Shown piece by piece: positions 1 to 8,918 of a stretch of DNA of 64,000 bases. The DNA lies in assembly GCF_001077535.1 (NCBI RefSeq), contig NZ_CP011968.1:2108001-2172000 (forward strand), written 5' to 3'. The stretch's first letter is position 1; the number at the start of each line of letters is the position of its first letter. Position numbers and translations under genes: made by a program. The notes under the pieces are model-generated. The model had not been told where the DNA came from, searched no databases, and saw only the letters and a program-made list of their open reading frames with translations. Source of the DNA: Clostridioides difficile ATCC 9689 = DSM 1296 (GTDB taxonomy: Bacteria > Bacillota > Clostridia > Peptostreptococcales > Peptostreptococcaceae).

Positions 1-66
1 TCCAATTTTATATTCTTTGATAATATTTTTTGCTTCTACAGCTAAACTATTATGTGTAATTTTCAT
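1..66 (-). CDS. ABC transporter ATP-binding protein, N-terminal end only
   Basis: The first 22 codons of a minus-strand gene run off the left edge (N-terminus MKITHNSLAVEAKNIIKEYK). The sequence reads like the opening beta strand of an ABC ATPase, just before the Walker A region, which lies outside the window. A good ribosome binding site (TGGAGG, 6-7 bases before the ATG) supports the start. The gene begins 14 bases after the stop of the FtsX-type permease, so the two probably form one exporter. No Walker motif is visible, so the family call rests on context and the short N-terminus. Confidence 0.6.
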   Translation of the reverse strand, partial: MKITHNSLAVEAKNIIKEYKIG

Positions 67-80
67 ATTAACCTCCATAA

Positions 81-2558
81 TTATTCAAACTTAATTTCTT
101 CTATCAGTTTCATTTTCTTCCCTTTTATAATAGGCACTATTGAACCTATTAAAGTTACTATAATTCCCAATAACCCAACAATAATAAATGTTTTAAAATC
201 TAAATCTGGTTTCATTGAAATTTTTGGTCCTGCAACTATAAAGATAGTTTGAATCTCAAGTATAGATATCACAATACCAATAACAGCTCCAAGTAAACCT
301 GAAGTAAACCCTTCAATCAATGTTACTTTTATATTTTGTTTATCACTTAGTCCTATAGATTTATACATAGCTATAGAACGTCTTTTTTGAATATAATTAA
401 TCAGTAGATTATTAATAATACCTACTGTAGCAAGAAGAAAAATGAAATAGGTCATCTTATTCATAGGAGACAAAAAACTACTTATAGTATTTAAAGAATC
501 ATTATTAAATTCTTCAACTGTACGACTCCAATTATATGTATCTCCAAATAAATATCTTATCTGAATCATAACAGCATCTGGATTGACTGCTGTATATACT
601 AAAAAACCATAATTAGTTTTATCAAAATCATTAACTGCATAATGTGATGGTATAACAGCTTCTACATCATTTGCACGGGATTTAAAACTACCTACTATTT
701 TATAAGAAAAATCATACTTATCATTAGATAGAGTTATTGTATCTCCTATAGATAAGCCTACTTTTTTTAGAGTATCTTCATTCAAAATAACAGAACGTTT
801 ATCATTAAAAGCTTCTATTACTTGTTTTTTTATCTCAAAATTTGTATAATTGATTCCAAACATAGAGTTATATAGTTTTATATTATCTGTACCCTCTAGT
901 CTTGATAATGTTACACCATTACCAGAAATCTCATTATTCATAACATAAAGAGGTAATATTTTTTTAATTCCATCCATATGTCTAACATCTTCAATAAACT
1001 CTTCATTCATCTTTCCATCTGCAAAACCTTGTAATTCTGCGTCACGAAACACATCTGTTATATAAGTTTTGACAAAGTTACCAACAACACTTATTGCAAT
1101 AACTGCAGAAATACTTATAAATAGTAAAGTGATATTCTGTATTATATTTTTGTTATTTTTCATATTTCTAGCAGCTAATTTACCCTCATTCCCTAAAATA
1201 TTTTTATAAACAAACTCAAAAACTATAGACATGATATCAGTAATAAGAGGAATCAACACAATAGTAGCTACAATTAATCCCAGTAATGAAAATCCACCAG
1301 CTAGATACAATGTATTTTCAGGGGATATTCTTGGAAGTAAAATAGATAAAATAAACATTATACTTCCTATAAAAAGTATAGAACGATTTGAAACATTCTT
1401 TTCTTCTACTGTTCCTAGTACAATATTTTTTATCGGCAAATGGCTAGCTTTTTTAACAGGTATATATGCACTAAATGAAGAAACGATTATTGCTACTATA
1501 ACAGATATAATCACTCCAATGGGTGATATTACTACTGGAATTGATATTCCTTGCTCGAGAGAATTTCCTAACCCATGAAGCATTAAATTTAAAACAACTA
1601 CACCAATAGGAATAGCAATTAATCCTCCTATACTTCCGTATAATATACTTTCAAGCATCAATATACGAGTTACAGTTTTTTCATTGGCACCAATACTTCT
1701 AAATGTTCCAATAAAAGGAAGACGTTCTAATGTAATAACCTTATAACTGCTGTATATTATAAATATACTAAGGGTTAATGCAAAAAAACTTATTAAAAAG
1801 AAAGGCATTGTCTTTTGTCTAGCATCTGAAATTATCTTAGTTTCATTTATAGTATTTGATACCATATATTTTTCAGTAGAAAGTTCTTTGGATAATTTAT
1901 TTACTAGATTTTCTGTAATTTCTTCTTCTGACTCTATAAGAATTCTTGTATATCCACTGCCTTTATTTATAATTTTTGATAGAGTCTCTTTGGGTAGCAG
2001 TGCATTTACACCTCTTGTGTTCCTCAAAAATACTGTATCATAAGATGCAATATCACTAACTTGAAAAGTATAAGACTTTCCATAAATCTGCAAAGTAATA
2101 GAATCACCTTTTTTTATTTTATATTTTGATGTAAAGCGATTTGGAAGAATAATTTTATCACCAGAAAAATCAGTAATACTATCGCCATTTTCTAATCGTG
2201 GCTTGTTGATTTTATTTAGTTGACTTAAGTCTGCTGATATAAGACTAAATTCTTCATAGTATCCCCCTTTATTATAAATAGCAGAGCTTTCCAATACACC
2301 AACCTTTGATTTTATAGCATTTAAATCAGGTATGTCTTCTAAATTGGTTAATATATCTGGATTTTTACTTTGGACAGATATAGTCGCTGTACCATACATA
2401 CCTTTTGCCATTTTTCTTTGTGCACTTTCATAAGATAATCCAATTGAGAATGAAACAAAAAGTAAAACTGTTGATAAAACTATGGACAATAACATAACTG
2501 CTGTTCTAATTTTTCGTTCTTTAATATTTGTGAAAATATACTTTAATATAATTTTCAA
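81..2558 (-). CDS. FtsX/MacB-type ABC transporter permease
   Basis: This 825-residue membrane protein has the layout of a duplicated FtsX permease. It has one N-terminal membrane segment (about residues 17-37), an extracytoplasmic domain (about 40-255), three segments (about 258-380), further segments near 395-440, a central segment near 480-500, a second outside domain (about 500-715), and three C-terminal segments. Such permeases pair with an ATPase to export or extract lipids, lipoproteins or antimicrobial peptides. The ATPase begins just downstream and a sensor kinase lies upstream on the same strand, which suggests a stress- or peptide-sensing module. The ATG at 2558 has an upstream GAAGG-type ribosome site. 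The substrate cannot be read from sequence. Confidence 0.85.
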   Translation of the reverse strand: MKIILKYIFTNIKERKIRTAVMLLSIVLSTVLLFVSFSIGLSYESAQRKMAKGMYGTATISVQSKNPDILTNLEDIPDLNAIKSKVGVLESSAIYNKGGYYEEFSLISADLSQLNKINKPRLENGDSITDFSGDKIILPNRFTSKYKIKKGDSITLQIYGKSYTFQVSDIASYDTVFLRNTRGVNALLPKETLSKIINKGSGYTRILIESEEEITENLVNKLSKELSTEKYMVSNTINETKIISDARQKTMPFFLISFFALTLSIFIIYSSYKVITLERLPFIGTFRSIGANEKTVTRILMLESILYGSIGGLIAIPIGVVVLNLMLHGLGNSLEQGISIPVVISPIGVIISVIVAIIVSSFSAYIPVKKASHLPIKNIVLGTVEEKNVSNRSILFIGSIMFILSILLPRISPENTLYLAGGFSLLGLIVATIVLIPLITDIMSIVFEFVYKNILGNEGKLAARNMKNNKNIIQNITLLFISISAVIAISVVGNFVKTYITDVFRDAELQGFADGKMNEEFIEDVRHMDGIKKILPLYVMNNEISGNGVTLSRLEGTDNIKLYNSMFGINYTNFEIKKQVIEAFNDKRSVILNEDTLKKVGLSIGDTITLSNDKYDFSYKIVGSFKSRANDVEAVIPSHYAVNDFDKTNYGFLVYTAVNPDAVMIQIRYLFGDTYNWSRTVEEFNNDSLNTISSFLSPMNKMTYFIFLLATVGIINNLLINYIQKRRSIAMYKSIGLSDKQNIKVTLIEGFTSGLLGAVIGIVISILEIQTIFIVAGPKISMKPDLDFKTFIIVGLLGIIVTLIGSIVPIIKGKKMKLIEEIKFE

Positions 2559-2700
2559 ATTTACACCTTCTTTCCTTATCTAAGATATTTCAATCTAATA
2601 TTTTTATACTTTAATCTAAATTAAATCTCTAATAGACTCCTCCATACTTTTATCATTCTATTTATAATATTTTTAATCAAATCACCCCTTAAATAAAAAA

Positions 2701-2740
2701 GATTGATAAACTACTATATAAATATAATAATCTATCAACC
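2701..2740 (-). terminator. Probable intrinsic terminator after the sensor kinase
   Basis: Eight-base inverted arms (gattgata / tatcaacc, with one G-U pair) enclose an A/T loop. On the minus strand they are followed by a run of T. The hairpin lies between the kinase stop and the permease start, so the permease/ATPase pair may have its own promoter or be partly attenuated. Confidence 0.55.
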
Positions 2741-2776
2741 TTAATATATTTTTTATTTAACCTTAATTAACCTTAA

Positions 2777-4180
2777 TTAAATAGGAAAGGTGATATAAAA
2801 TGAGCTACCTAATCCAGGTATACTTTCAACAGATATATTCCCTCCATGAACTTCAATAATTTGCTTCGTTATTGCTAGTCCTAAACCAGTTCCTTCTATT
2901 TTTTGTTTTGTATTGCTTCCTCTATAATAACGATTAAACAAATTTGATGCTTCTTCTCTTGACATCCCTTTTCCATTATCAGATATAATGATTTCAATTC
3001 TTTCATTTAATGTTATATGTACACAAACTTTAGTATTTTTATCTCCATATGTAAAAGCATTGACAATAAGATTACTAAAAGCTCGTTTTAATAGTGTACA
3101 ATCAAAATCAAAGTTAATATTATCTATATTACTCTTAAATTCAACTATATTTGATTCATATTCTGGATAATTTAAAATATCAATGGATAATTCTTTCAAA
3201 AATCTTACTAAATCATAATTATTTTTATTTAAAGGGATTATTCCATTTTTTAATTGATAGGTTAATTTTAAATCGTTTATAAGTGTATTTGTATATTCTA
3301 TGTTCTTTAACATGATTGAAGCATATTTATGTACTTTTTCAGGTGAATAATTAGTACTACTATCTGTAAGAAGCTCTGCATACCCTTTTATTGGTGAAAG
3401 TGGAGTTTTTAAATCATGAGTTATATTTGAAATCCACTCTTCTCTCATAATATCAGTTTTATTTTGTATCTCATCACTTTTATGAATTTCTTCATTTAAA
3501 ATATTTAAACTATTATATATATCAGCAAAAACACCTTTAATATTAACTGGAAGATAGCTTCGTTTTGAAATATCGCTAACAGCAGATGTAATATTTGATA
3601 TGCACTTTGTTACCCAGTAACCATAAGCAATTCCAGAAACCAAAATTATTAAAAATATAATCCCTATGATTGAAAATATAATTGACTTACCACCTATAAA
3701 TTTACCTCCATCAAAAAACATATTCACTTTAGATATATTTAATGGAAAATATATAATATAAATATAGTCATTTTTATTATTTTTAATTGTATTAAAGTAT
3801 ACAGTTCCATTACTTGAATTATTTTGGTTAGCTAATGCTAATAATTCAGAATTAGAATAATAATCTTTATGCTCTTTTGGTTCTAAAAACCCATAAACTC
3901 TATTTCCACTAGAATCTAAAATTTGCAACCACAATTGATTTTCTCGAAGTTTTTTTAATCCAGACTGTTTTACTTGTGGCTTATTATCTATAAATACGAT
4001 TTGTTCATTAAAGTTTTCTGTAAATTTTTTCGGCCAGTCACTACGAATAAATTCCCCATTTGGTTTCTGAATAGTAATAAGTGATAAGAAAATACCTATT
4101 ACTGTCAGGATTAAGCAAATAAAAATCATGAAAAAAATAATGTATGAATGAAATACTGTTTTATAACTAGGTTTATGCAT
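2777..4180 (-). CDS. Sensor histidine kinase
   Basis: This 467-residue kinase has membrane segments near residues 12-33 and 163-187, which bracket an extracytoplasmic sensor domain of about 130 residues. A dimerisation/phosphoacceptor box follows (ITHDLKTPLSPIKG, His near residue 254), and then a C-terminal HATPase domain with N (NLIVNAFTYG), G1 (DNGKGM) and G2 (GTGLGL) boxes, so it looks catalytically complete. It lies upstream of the FtsX permease on the same strand. No response regulator is adjacent inside the window. The partner may lie beyond the left edge after the ATPase. The ATG at 4180 overlaps a weak AAGAAAAG-type ribosome site. Confidence 0.9.
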   Translation of the reverse strand: MHKPSYKTVFHSYIIFFMIFICLILTVIGIFLSLITIQKPNGEFIRSDWPKKFTENFNEQIVFIDNKPQVKQSGLKKLRENQLWLQILDSSGNRVYGFLEPKEHKDYYSNSELLALANQNNSSNGTVYFNTIKNNKNDYIYIIYFPLNISKVNMFFDGGKFIGGKSIIFSIIGIIFLIILVSGIAYGYWVTKCISNITSAVSDISKRSYLPVNIKGVFADIYNSLNILNEEIHKSDEIQNKTDIMREEWISNITHDLKTPLSPIKGYAELLTDSSTNYSPEKVHKYASIMLKNIEYTNTLINDLKLTYQLKNGIIPLNKNNYDLVRFLKELSIDILNYPEYESNIVEFKSNIDNINFDFDCTLLKRAFSNLIVNAFTYGDKNTKVCVHITLNERIEIIISDNGKGMSREEASNLFNRYYRGSNTKQKIEGTGLGLAITKQIIEVHGGNISVESIPGLGSSFYITFPI

Positions 4181-4673
4181 TTAATCAACTCTTTTCTTAA
4201 ACTTTTATTTTGATTGTTGCTTATATAAAATAGACAATAATTATTGATATGTAAAAATTTATTTAAAAATACAACTATCTACATAAATTATATTTATATA
4301 ATTATATGTTATCAAGCTGTCTGTTGTATTTAATAAATCATTTTGATAACATATAAAAGTAAGATAAATTTTTCCATCAAATACCTTATAATTATACACA
4401 AAATCTCTATATACGTTAAACAGTATAGAGAAAATTTTCATAGAACCATCTTTATAGGGGATACTTTATAAAAGAATAAAAAAATTATAATATATAAAAA
4501 ACTTCATAGGAGTGTAACAACATCAGTAAAGATATGAAAACACTATATAAAAATTCAAAAATATTAAGAATAATGAAATACTTGAAATTGCTTATATCAA
4601 GAAATTTTATATAATATAAACTGGTCAAATATGTTATAATATTAAATTGTGACAAGTTCATGGAGGTGTTTAT
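4181..4673 (+). other. Intergenic region, divergent promoters
   Basis: These 493 bases separate the minus-strand kinase and the plus-strand YitT gene. They are very A/T-rich. Open frames of about 60 codons occur on the minus strand but lack ribosome sites and overlap the YitT promoter and leader, so I do not call them. A TATAAT near 4635 could be the YitT -10 element. Confidence 0.5.
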
Positions 4674-5534
4674 ATGAAAAAACAAAAGTCGCCAATTTTA
4701 CTTGAAATGCTTGGACTATTTTTTGGTTGTATATCAATGAGTATTGGTATAAATATGTTTTTAAAACCACATACAATTGCTCCTGGAGGACTTAGTGGTC
4801 TATCATTAGTACTAAACAAGGTTACAGGACTTCCAGTATCAGCTATCATGTTAATTATAGGTGTCCCATTAGTAATACTTGCTTTTAGAATTATGGGTAC
4901 AAAAAATTCATTAAAAACTTTATTTGGAACAGTTGTATTTTCAGCTATAGTTCAATTAACAGACCCATTATCAAAACTAAGATTTACTAATGACTTATTA
5001 TTGTCTTCTATTGCAGGAGGAATCCTAGTTGGTATAGGTTTAGGAATAATGTTTAAATCAGATGCTTCTACTGGAGGAACAGACTTAATTGCACTCATAC
5101 TTAGTAAGAAATTCCCAGGAATAAAAGCTACAAAATTCATGTCATGCCTAGATGGAATGGTTGTTATATCTTCTGGTATAGTAAATCGTAGTTTAGAAAC
5201 TGCTCTTTACTCTGGTATAGCACTTTGTGTATTAATAAAAATAGCAGATATGATAATGGAAGGATTTGACCATTCAAAAGCATTTTTTATTATCTCTGAT
5301 GAGCCTGAAAGTTTAAGACAAGCTATAACTGAAGAACTTGATAGAGGTCTTACTATTCTTGATGGTAAAGGTGGATACACTAGAGAAAATAAAGAAGTTC
5401 TATTAGTCGTAGTTTCTAAAAAACAAGAACTTTATCTAAAGAGATTAGTTAAAAGAACTGACCCTACTGCATTTGTTATTGTTACAGATGTACATGAGGT
5501 TCTTGGAGAAGGATTTAAAAATTTAGAGAACTAA
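4674..5534 (+). CDS. YitT family membrane protein
   Basis: This 286-residue protein has five or so membrane segments in the first 190 residues and a soluble C-terminal DUF2179 domain (about residues 200-280, containing DGKGGYTRENKEVLLVVVSKKQ). The glycine-rich stretch FKSDASTGGTDLIA is typical of the family. YitT proteins are widespread in Firmicutes and their transport substrate is not settled. The ATG follows TGGAGGTG at normal spacing. The gene is monocistronic, with a strong terminator downstream. Confidence 0.9.
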   Translation: MKKQKSPILLEMLGLFFGCISMSIGINMFLKPHTIAPGGLSGLSLVLNKVTGLPVSAIMLIIGVPLVILAFRIMGTKNSLKTLFGTVVFSAIVQLTDPLSKLRFTNDLLLSSIAGGILVGIGLGIMFKSDASTGGTDLIALILSKKFPGIKATKFMSCLDGMVVISSGIVNRSLETALYSGIALCVLIKIADMIMEGFDHSKAFFIISDEPESLRQAITEELDRGLTILDGKGGYTRENKEVLLVVVSKKQELYLKRLVKRTDPTAFVIVTDVHEVLGEGFKNLEN

Positions 5535-5588
5535 TAAAAATTAATATTTTAAGTATATATACTATTTTAATTAAAATACGATTTATTC

Positions 5589-5636
5589 AAAAAGAGTGTC
5601 TCATAAACTTTTTAGTTCATGAGACACTCTTTTTTG
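5589..5636 (+). terminator. Strong intrinsic terminator after the YitT gene
   Basis: Arms AAAGAGTGTCTCAT and ATGAGACACTCTTT enclose a 13-base loop and are followed by a T run. Confidence 0.9.
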
Positions 5637-5772
5637 TATAAAATCAAATGCATTTTCAGTATTTTAACAATAAAAACAGGATTATCTATATTTTGAGGCA
5701 ACCACTTTATTGAAATTTTATTTAGAAAACAATCATTACTAAATAACCAGCATAGATATTAAATGATTATAT

Positions 5773-6330
5773 CTATTGTTTTTTCAATTCATATTGATAA
5801 CAAGGAACATTTTTTACAGTATTTCCAGTATGAATTTTTTTGATATACTTTCCTGTACATTTAAATCCTAATAAATCTAATGATTTTGTAGAATTTTGGT
5901 TTTCTTCATAGGTTATTGCAATTATTTTATTTAAGTTTAGTTCTCTAAATCCATACTGTATTACTCTTTTTGTTATCTCAGTAGCAAAATCATGTCCCCA
6001 ATAGCTTGGATTTATACATATACCTATTTCTGCTTCTAATGCTTTAGGATTTATATTATTAAACCCCATATTTCCAATAACTTTATTGTCTCTTTTATAT
6101 ACTATAGCAAAGTGGCCAATTTTCCCTTTTTTATATGGATTTAGAAAAAATGATTTTATAAACTTTCTTGTATCTTCTAAAGATTTATGCTCACTAAATG
6201 GTAAATGTTTTACTACTATTTTATTTTTATAACAGTCAAAAAAATCTTCAACATCATCTAATGATGCAGGTCTTAGTATACAACTTCTAGTTTCTAAGGT
6301 TTTCATTTGAGGATATTCAGAATCAGACAT
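5773..6330 (-). CDS. GNAT acetyltransferase, RimJ/RimL type
   Basis: The 185-residue product opens MSDSEYPQMKTLETRSCILRP, which is the usual N-terminus of RimJ/RimL-like N-acetyltransferases. These transfer acetyl groups from acetyl-CoA to protein N-termini or small amines. The family pattern is present (GNMGFNNI, then EAEIGICINPSYWGHDFATEI for the acetyl-CoA loop, then the LNKIIAITYEENQNSTKSLDLLGFK segment). I chose the ATG at 6330 because AAAGGGGG lies 7 bases before it. An upstream in-frame start at 6372 has no ribosome site. Its substrate is unknown. Confidence 0.85.
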   Translation of the reverse strand: MSDSEYPQMKTLETRSCILRPASLDDVEDFFDCYKNKIVVKHLPFSEHKSLEDTRKFIKSFFLNPYKKGKIGHFAIVYKRDNKVIGNMGFNNINPKALEAEIGICINPSYWGHDFATEITKRVIQYGFRELNLNKIIAITYEENQNSTKSLDLLGFKCTGKYIKKIHTGNTVKNVPCYQYELKKQ

Positions 6331-6519
6331 TTCTAATCCCCCTTTATACATTAATCTAAATATACTGTTCATATTTAAAATACGATATTAATTATATAAA
6401 TGTTCTCAAATTAACCTTATTTTTATTTTTAATAAAAACTAATTACTATATGAATCTTTCAAATTTACAAATTTATCTCTATTTTTATATTAAATTACTT
6501 GTGAAATATGTATTCTAAA

Positions 6520-7407
6520 TTATATATTATTAGATATCATGCTTAAAAATTCTTTGGTTGCTAAGGATAAAGATATATCTTTTAAATGGCAATAACCTAT
6601 ATTTCTCTTAGGTATTGGCTCTTTTATATCTAATTTAAACAATTTCTCATTTTCCAAATAATCTATGCTAAATTCTTCTATAACACAAGACACTCCAAGA
6701 TTTATATACGCAAATTCTAAAAGTAATTCATGAGAACCCAATTCTATATCCGGGTTTAGTTTTATACCTTTTGATAAAAAATATTCATTTACATAAAGTC
6801 TTGAATTTGCTTTATTTTCTAGCATTATTAAAGGCAATGTGTTTAATTCTTCCAATGATATTTTCCTACCTTTGTATTCTATGTAATCATTTGCACATAC
6901 AAATATATCATGTATTTCAATACATTCAACAATATTTAGTGTATCATCTTCTATTGGCATGTTTATAATTGCTATATCTATATTCCCATCTTTGAGTAAA
7001 GATATAAGTTCTCTACTCGTTCTATTTATTGTAGATACATGTATATGTGGATACTTCTTATGAAAAATTTCTAAATATTTTAACAAGAAAAAACGTGCAG
7101 CTGTATCTCCTACTCCTATTTTCAGAGAACCGTATTCTAATTTTTTAAATTTATTTATTCTATCTTCTCCTGATGATATTAACTTTAATGCAGTAGTGAC
7201 ATGTTCACTTAGAATTTTCCCCTCTGGAGTTAATTTTACTCCCTTATTGTTTCTATAAAATAATAAAGTATCTAATTGTTCTTCTAATTGCTTTATTGAC
7301 TGGCTTACAGCTGGCTGTGACATAAACAATTCCTTAGCAGCAAGAGAAAAACTCTTATTATTTACAACTGCATTAAAAACCTTATAAAGTTCAAGTTTTA
7401 TATTCAT
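6520..7407 (-). CDS. LysR family transcriptional regulator
   Basis: This 295-residue regulator has an N-terminal winged helix-turn-helix (about residues 1-60; SFSLAAKELFMSQPAVSQSIKQLEEQLDTLLF) and a LysR substrate-binding domain (about 90-290). It is transcribed divergently from the CofE-like ligase at 7526 with about 118 bases between the starts, the usual arrangement for a LysR protein and its target. A palindrome with LysR-box geometry lies in that gap. The effector is unknown. The start has GGAG 8 bases upstream. Confidence 0.92.
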   Translation of the reverse strand: MNIKLELYKVFNAVVNNKSFSLAAKELFMSQPAVSQSIKQLEEQLDTLLFYRNNKGVKLTPEGKILSEHVTTALKLISSGEDRINKFKKLEYGSLKIGVGDTAARFFLLKYLEIFHKKYPHIHVSTINRTSRELISLLKDGNIDIAIINMPIEDDTLNIVECIEIHDIFVCANDYIEYKGRKISLEELNTLPLIMLENKANSRLYVNEYFLSKGIKLNPDIELGSHELLLEFAYINLGVSCVIEEFSIDYLENEKLFKLDIKEPIPKRNIGYCHLKDISLSLATKEFLSMISNNI

Positions 7408-7451
7408 ATATAATTACTCCTTATGTCAAATATTAGTATTATTTATTTTAC

Positions 7452-7474
7452 TTATAATTATATTTGAATTATAA
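7452..7474. promoter_or_regulatory. Probable LysR binding palindrome
   Basis: TTATAATT and AATTATAA are separated by 7 bases between the divergent LysR and CofE-like genes. The spacing contains the T-N11-A pattern expected of LysR operators. The site is very A/T-rich, so chance similarity is possible. Confidence 0.5.
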
Positions 7475-7525
7475 TATACATGGTACTAATATGACAATAT
7501 TAATTCTTTAGGAGGATTTTAGATA

Positions 7526-8725
7526 ATGGATAGATTAGTTGGAACTGTTTCAAGAGGGGTTAGAGCACCTATTATAAGACAAGGAGATGACTTAGTTAAA
7601 ATAGTTGTTGATTCTGTTTTAAATGCGTCAAAAAGTGAAAACTTTGAAGTTAGGGACAAAGATGTAATTGCCGTTACAGAAGCTGTTGTAGCTAGAGCAC
7701 AGGGAAATTATGCTCACGTTGACAATATTGCAAAAGATGTAAAAGATAAATTTGGAGATGATACTGTTGGGGTTATATTCCCAATTTTAAGTAGAAATCG
7801 TTTTGCTATATGTTTAAAAGGAATTGCAAAAGGATGTAGAAAAGTCGTATTAATGTTAAGCTACCCTTCTGATGAAGTTGGAAATCACTTAATAAGTATT
7901 GATGAACTTGATGATAAGGGAATAAATCCTTGGTCAGATGTTTTAACAGAAGAAAAATACAGAGAACTATTTGGATATAACAAGCATACATTTACTGGTG
8001 TAGATTATGTTGATTATTATAAGAATTTAATCAAGGATTGTGGTGCAGAGGTAGAAATAGTATTTGCAAACAATCCAAAAACTATTCTTAACTATACAAC
8101 AAGTATTTTAACTTGTGATATACATACAAGACAAAGAACAAAGAGAATTTTAAGACAAAATGGAGCTAAAAAAGTATATTCACTTGATGATATAATGACA
8201 GCAAGTGTAGATGGTAGTGGTTACAATGACCAGTATGGACTTTTAGGTTCAAACAAAGCTACAGAAGAAACAGTAAAATTATTCCCTATAAATTGTGATG
8301 AAGTTGTAAACAAAATCCAAGGTAATATAAAAGAAATAACAGGGAAAGATGTAGAAGTAATGGTTTATGGAGATGGAGCTTTTAAAGACCCTGTAGGTAA
8401 AATATGGGAATTAGCTGACCCAGTAGTATCTCCTGCTTATACAAAAGGGCTAGAGGGAACTCCAAACGAAGTAAAATTAAAATACTTAGCAGATAATGAT
8501 TTTGCTGACTTATCTGGTGATGAGTTAAAAGAAGCAATTTCAAAATACATAGTTGAAAAAGATAATAAATCTGATGATTTAACAGGAAACATGGTTTCTC
8601 AAGGTACTACTCCAAGAAGATTAACAGACCTTATAGGTTCTTTAGCAGATTTAACATCTGGAAGTGGAGATAAGGGTACTCCTATTATTTACATACAAGG
8701 ATATTTCGATAACTATACAAAATAG
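7526..8725 (+). CDS. CofE-like amide ligase (F420:gamma-glutamyl ligase family)
   Basis: This 399-residue protein matches the CofE family (F420-0:L-glutamate ligase fold), with an N-terminal GTVSRGVRAPIIRQGDDL, the DVIAVTEAVVARAQGNY motif, and a C-terminal VMVYGDGAFKDPVGKIWELADPVVSPAYT segment. Family members form amide bonds using GTP. I see no other F420-pathway gene here, and Clostridia of this type are not known F420 producers, so the substrate is probably something else. The gene is divergent from a LysR regulator and stands alone before a hairpin terminator. The start at 7526 has AGGAGG upstream. The family call is firm and the substrate is unknown. Confidence 0.8.
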   Translation: MDRLVGTVSRGVRAPIIRQGDDLVKIVVDSVLNASKSENFEVRDKDVIAVTEAVVARAQGNYAHVDNIAKDVKDKFGDDTVGVIFPILSRNRFAICLKGIAKGCRKVVLMLSYPSDEVGNHLISIDELDDKGINPWSDVLTEEKYRELFGYNKHTFTGVDYVDYYKNLIKDCGAEVEIVFANNPKTILNYTTSILTCDIHTRQRTKRILRQNGAKKVYSLDDIMTASVDGSGYNDQYGLLGSNKATEETVKLFPINCDEVVNKIQGNIKEITGKDVEVMVYGDGAFKDPVGKIWELADPVVSPAYTKGLEGTPNEVKLKYLADNDFADLSGDELKEAISKYIVEKDNKSDDLTGNMVSQGTTPRRLTDLIGSLADLTSGSGDKGTPIIYIQGYFDNYTK

Positions 8726-8782
8726 TATGTTTTAATAAGATTTAAATTTTTTGGATTATATATATTAACATGAAAATTTATT

Positions 8783-8834
8783 AAAACCTCTTAATAGATA
8801 TGACTTTTCAAGAGTTATATCTATTAAGAGGTTT
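8783..8834. terminator. Bidirectional terminator between convergent genes
   Basis: Seventeen-base near-perfect arms (AAACCTCTTAATAGATA and its complement) enclose a 17-base loop, with T-rich flanks on both sides. It serves the CofE-like gene on plus and the ABC permease on minus. Confidence 0.85.
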
Positions 8835-8918
8835 ATTTAATGTTCACAGATAAGATATATTTAAATAATTTAAACAAGATTGTCAGAAAGTTATATAATC
8901 TTAAAAATTTATATAACT

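Noticed and set aside
4259-4441. Minus-strand open frame of 60 codons upstream of the sensor kinase
   Set aside because: No ribosome site and no recognisable protein features. It lies in a probable promoter region.
4485-4685. Minus-strand open frame of 66 codons, hydrophobic
   Set aside because: It overlaps the YitT promoter and start, has no ribosome site and uses A/T-rich low-complexity codons.
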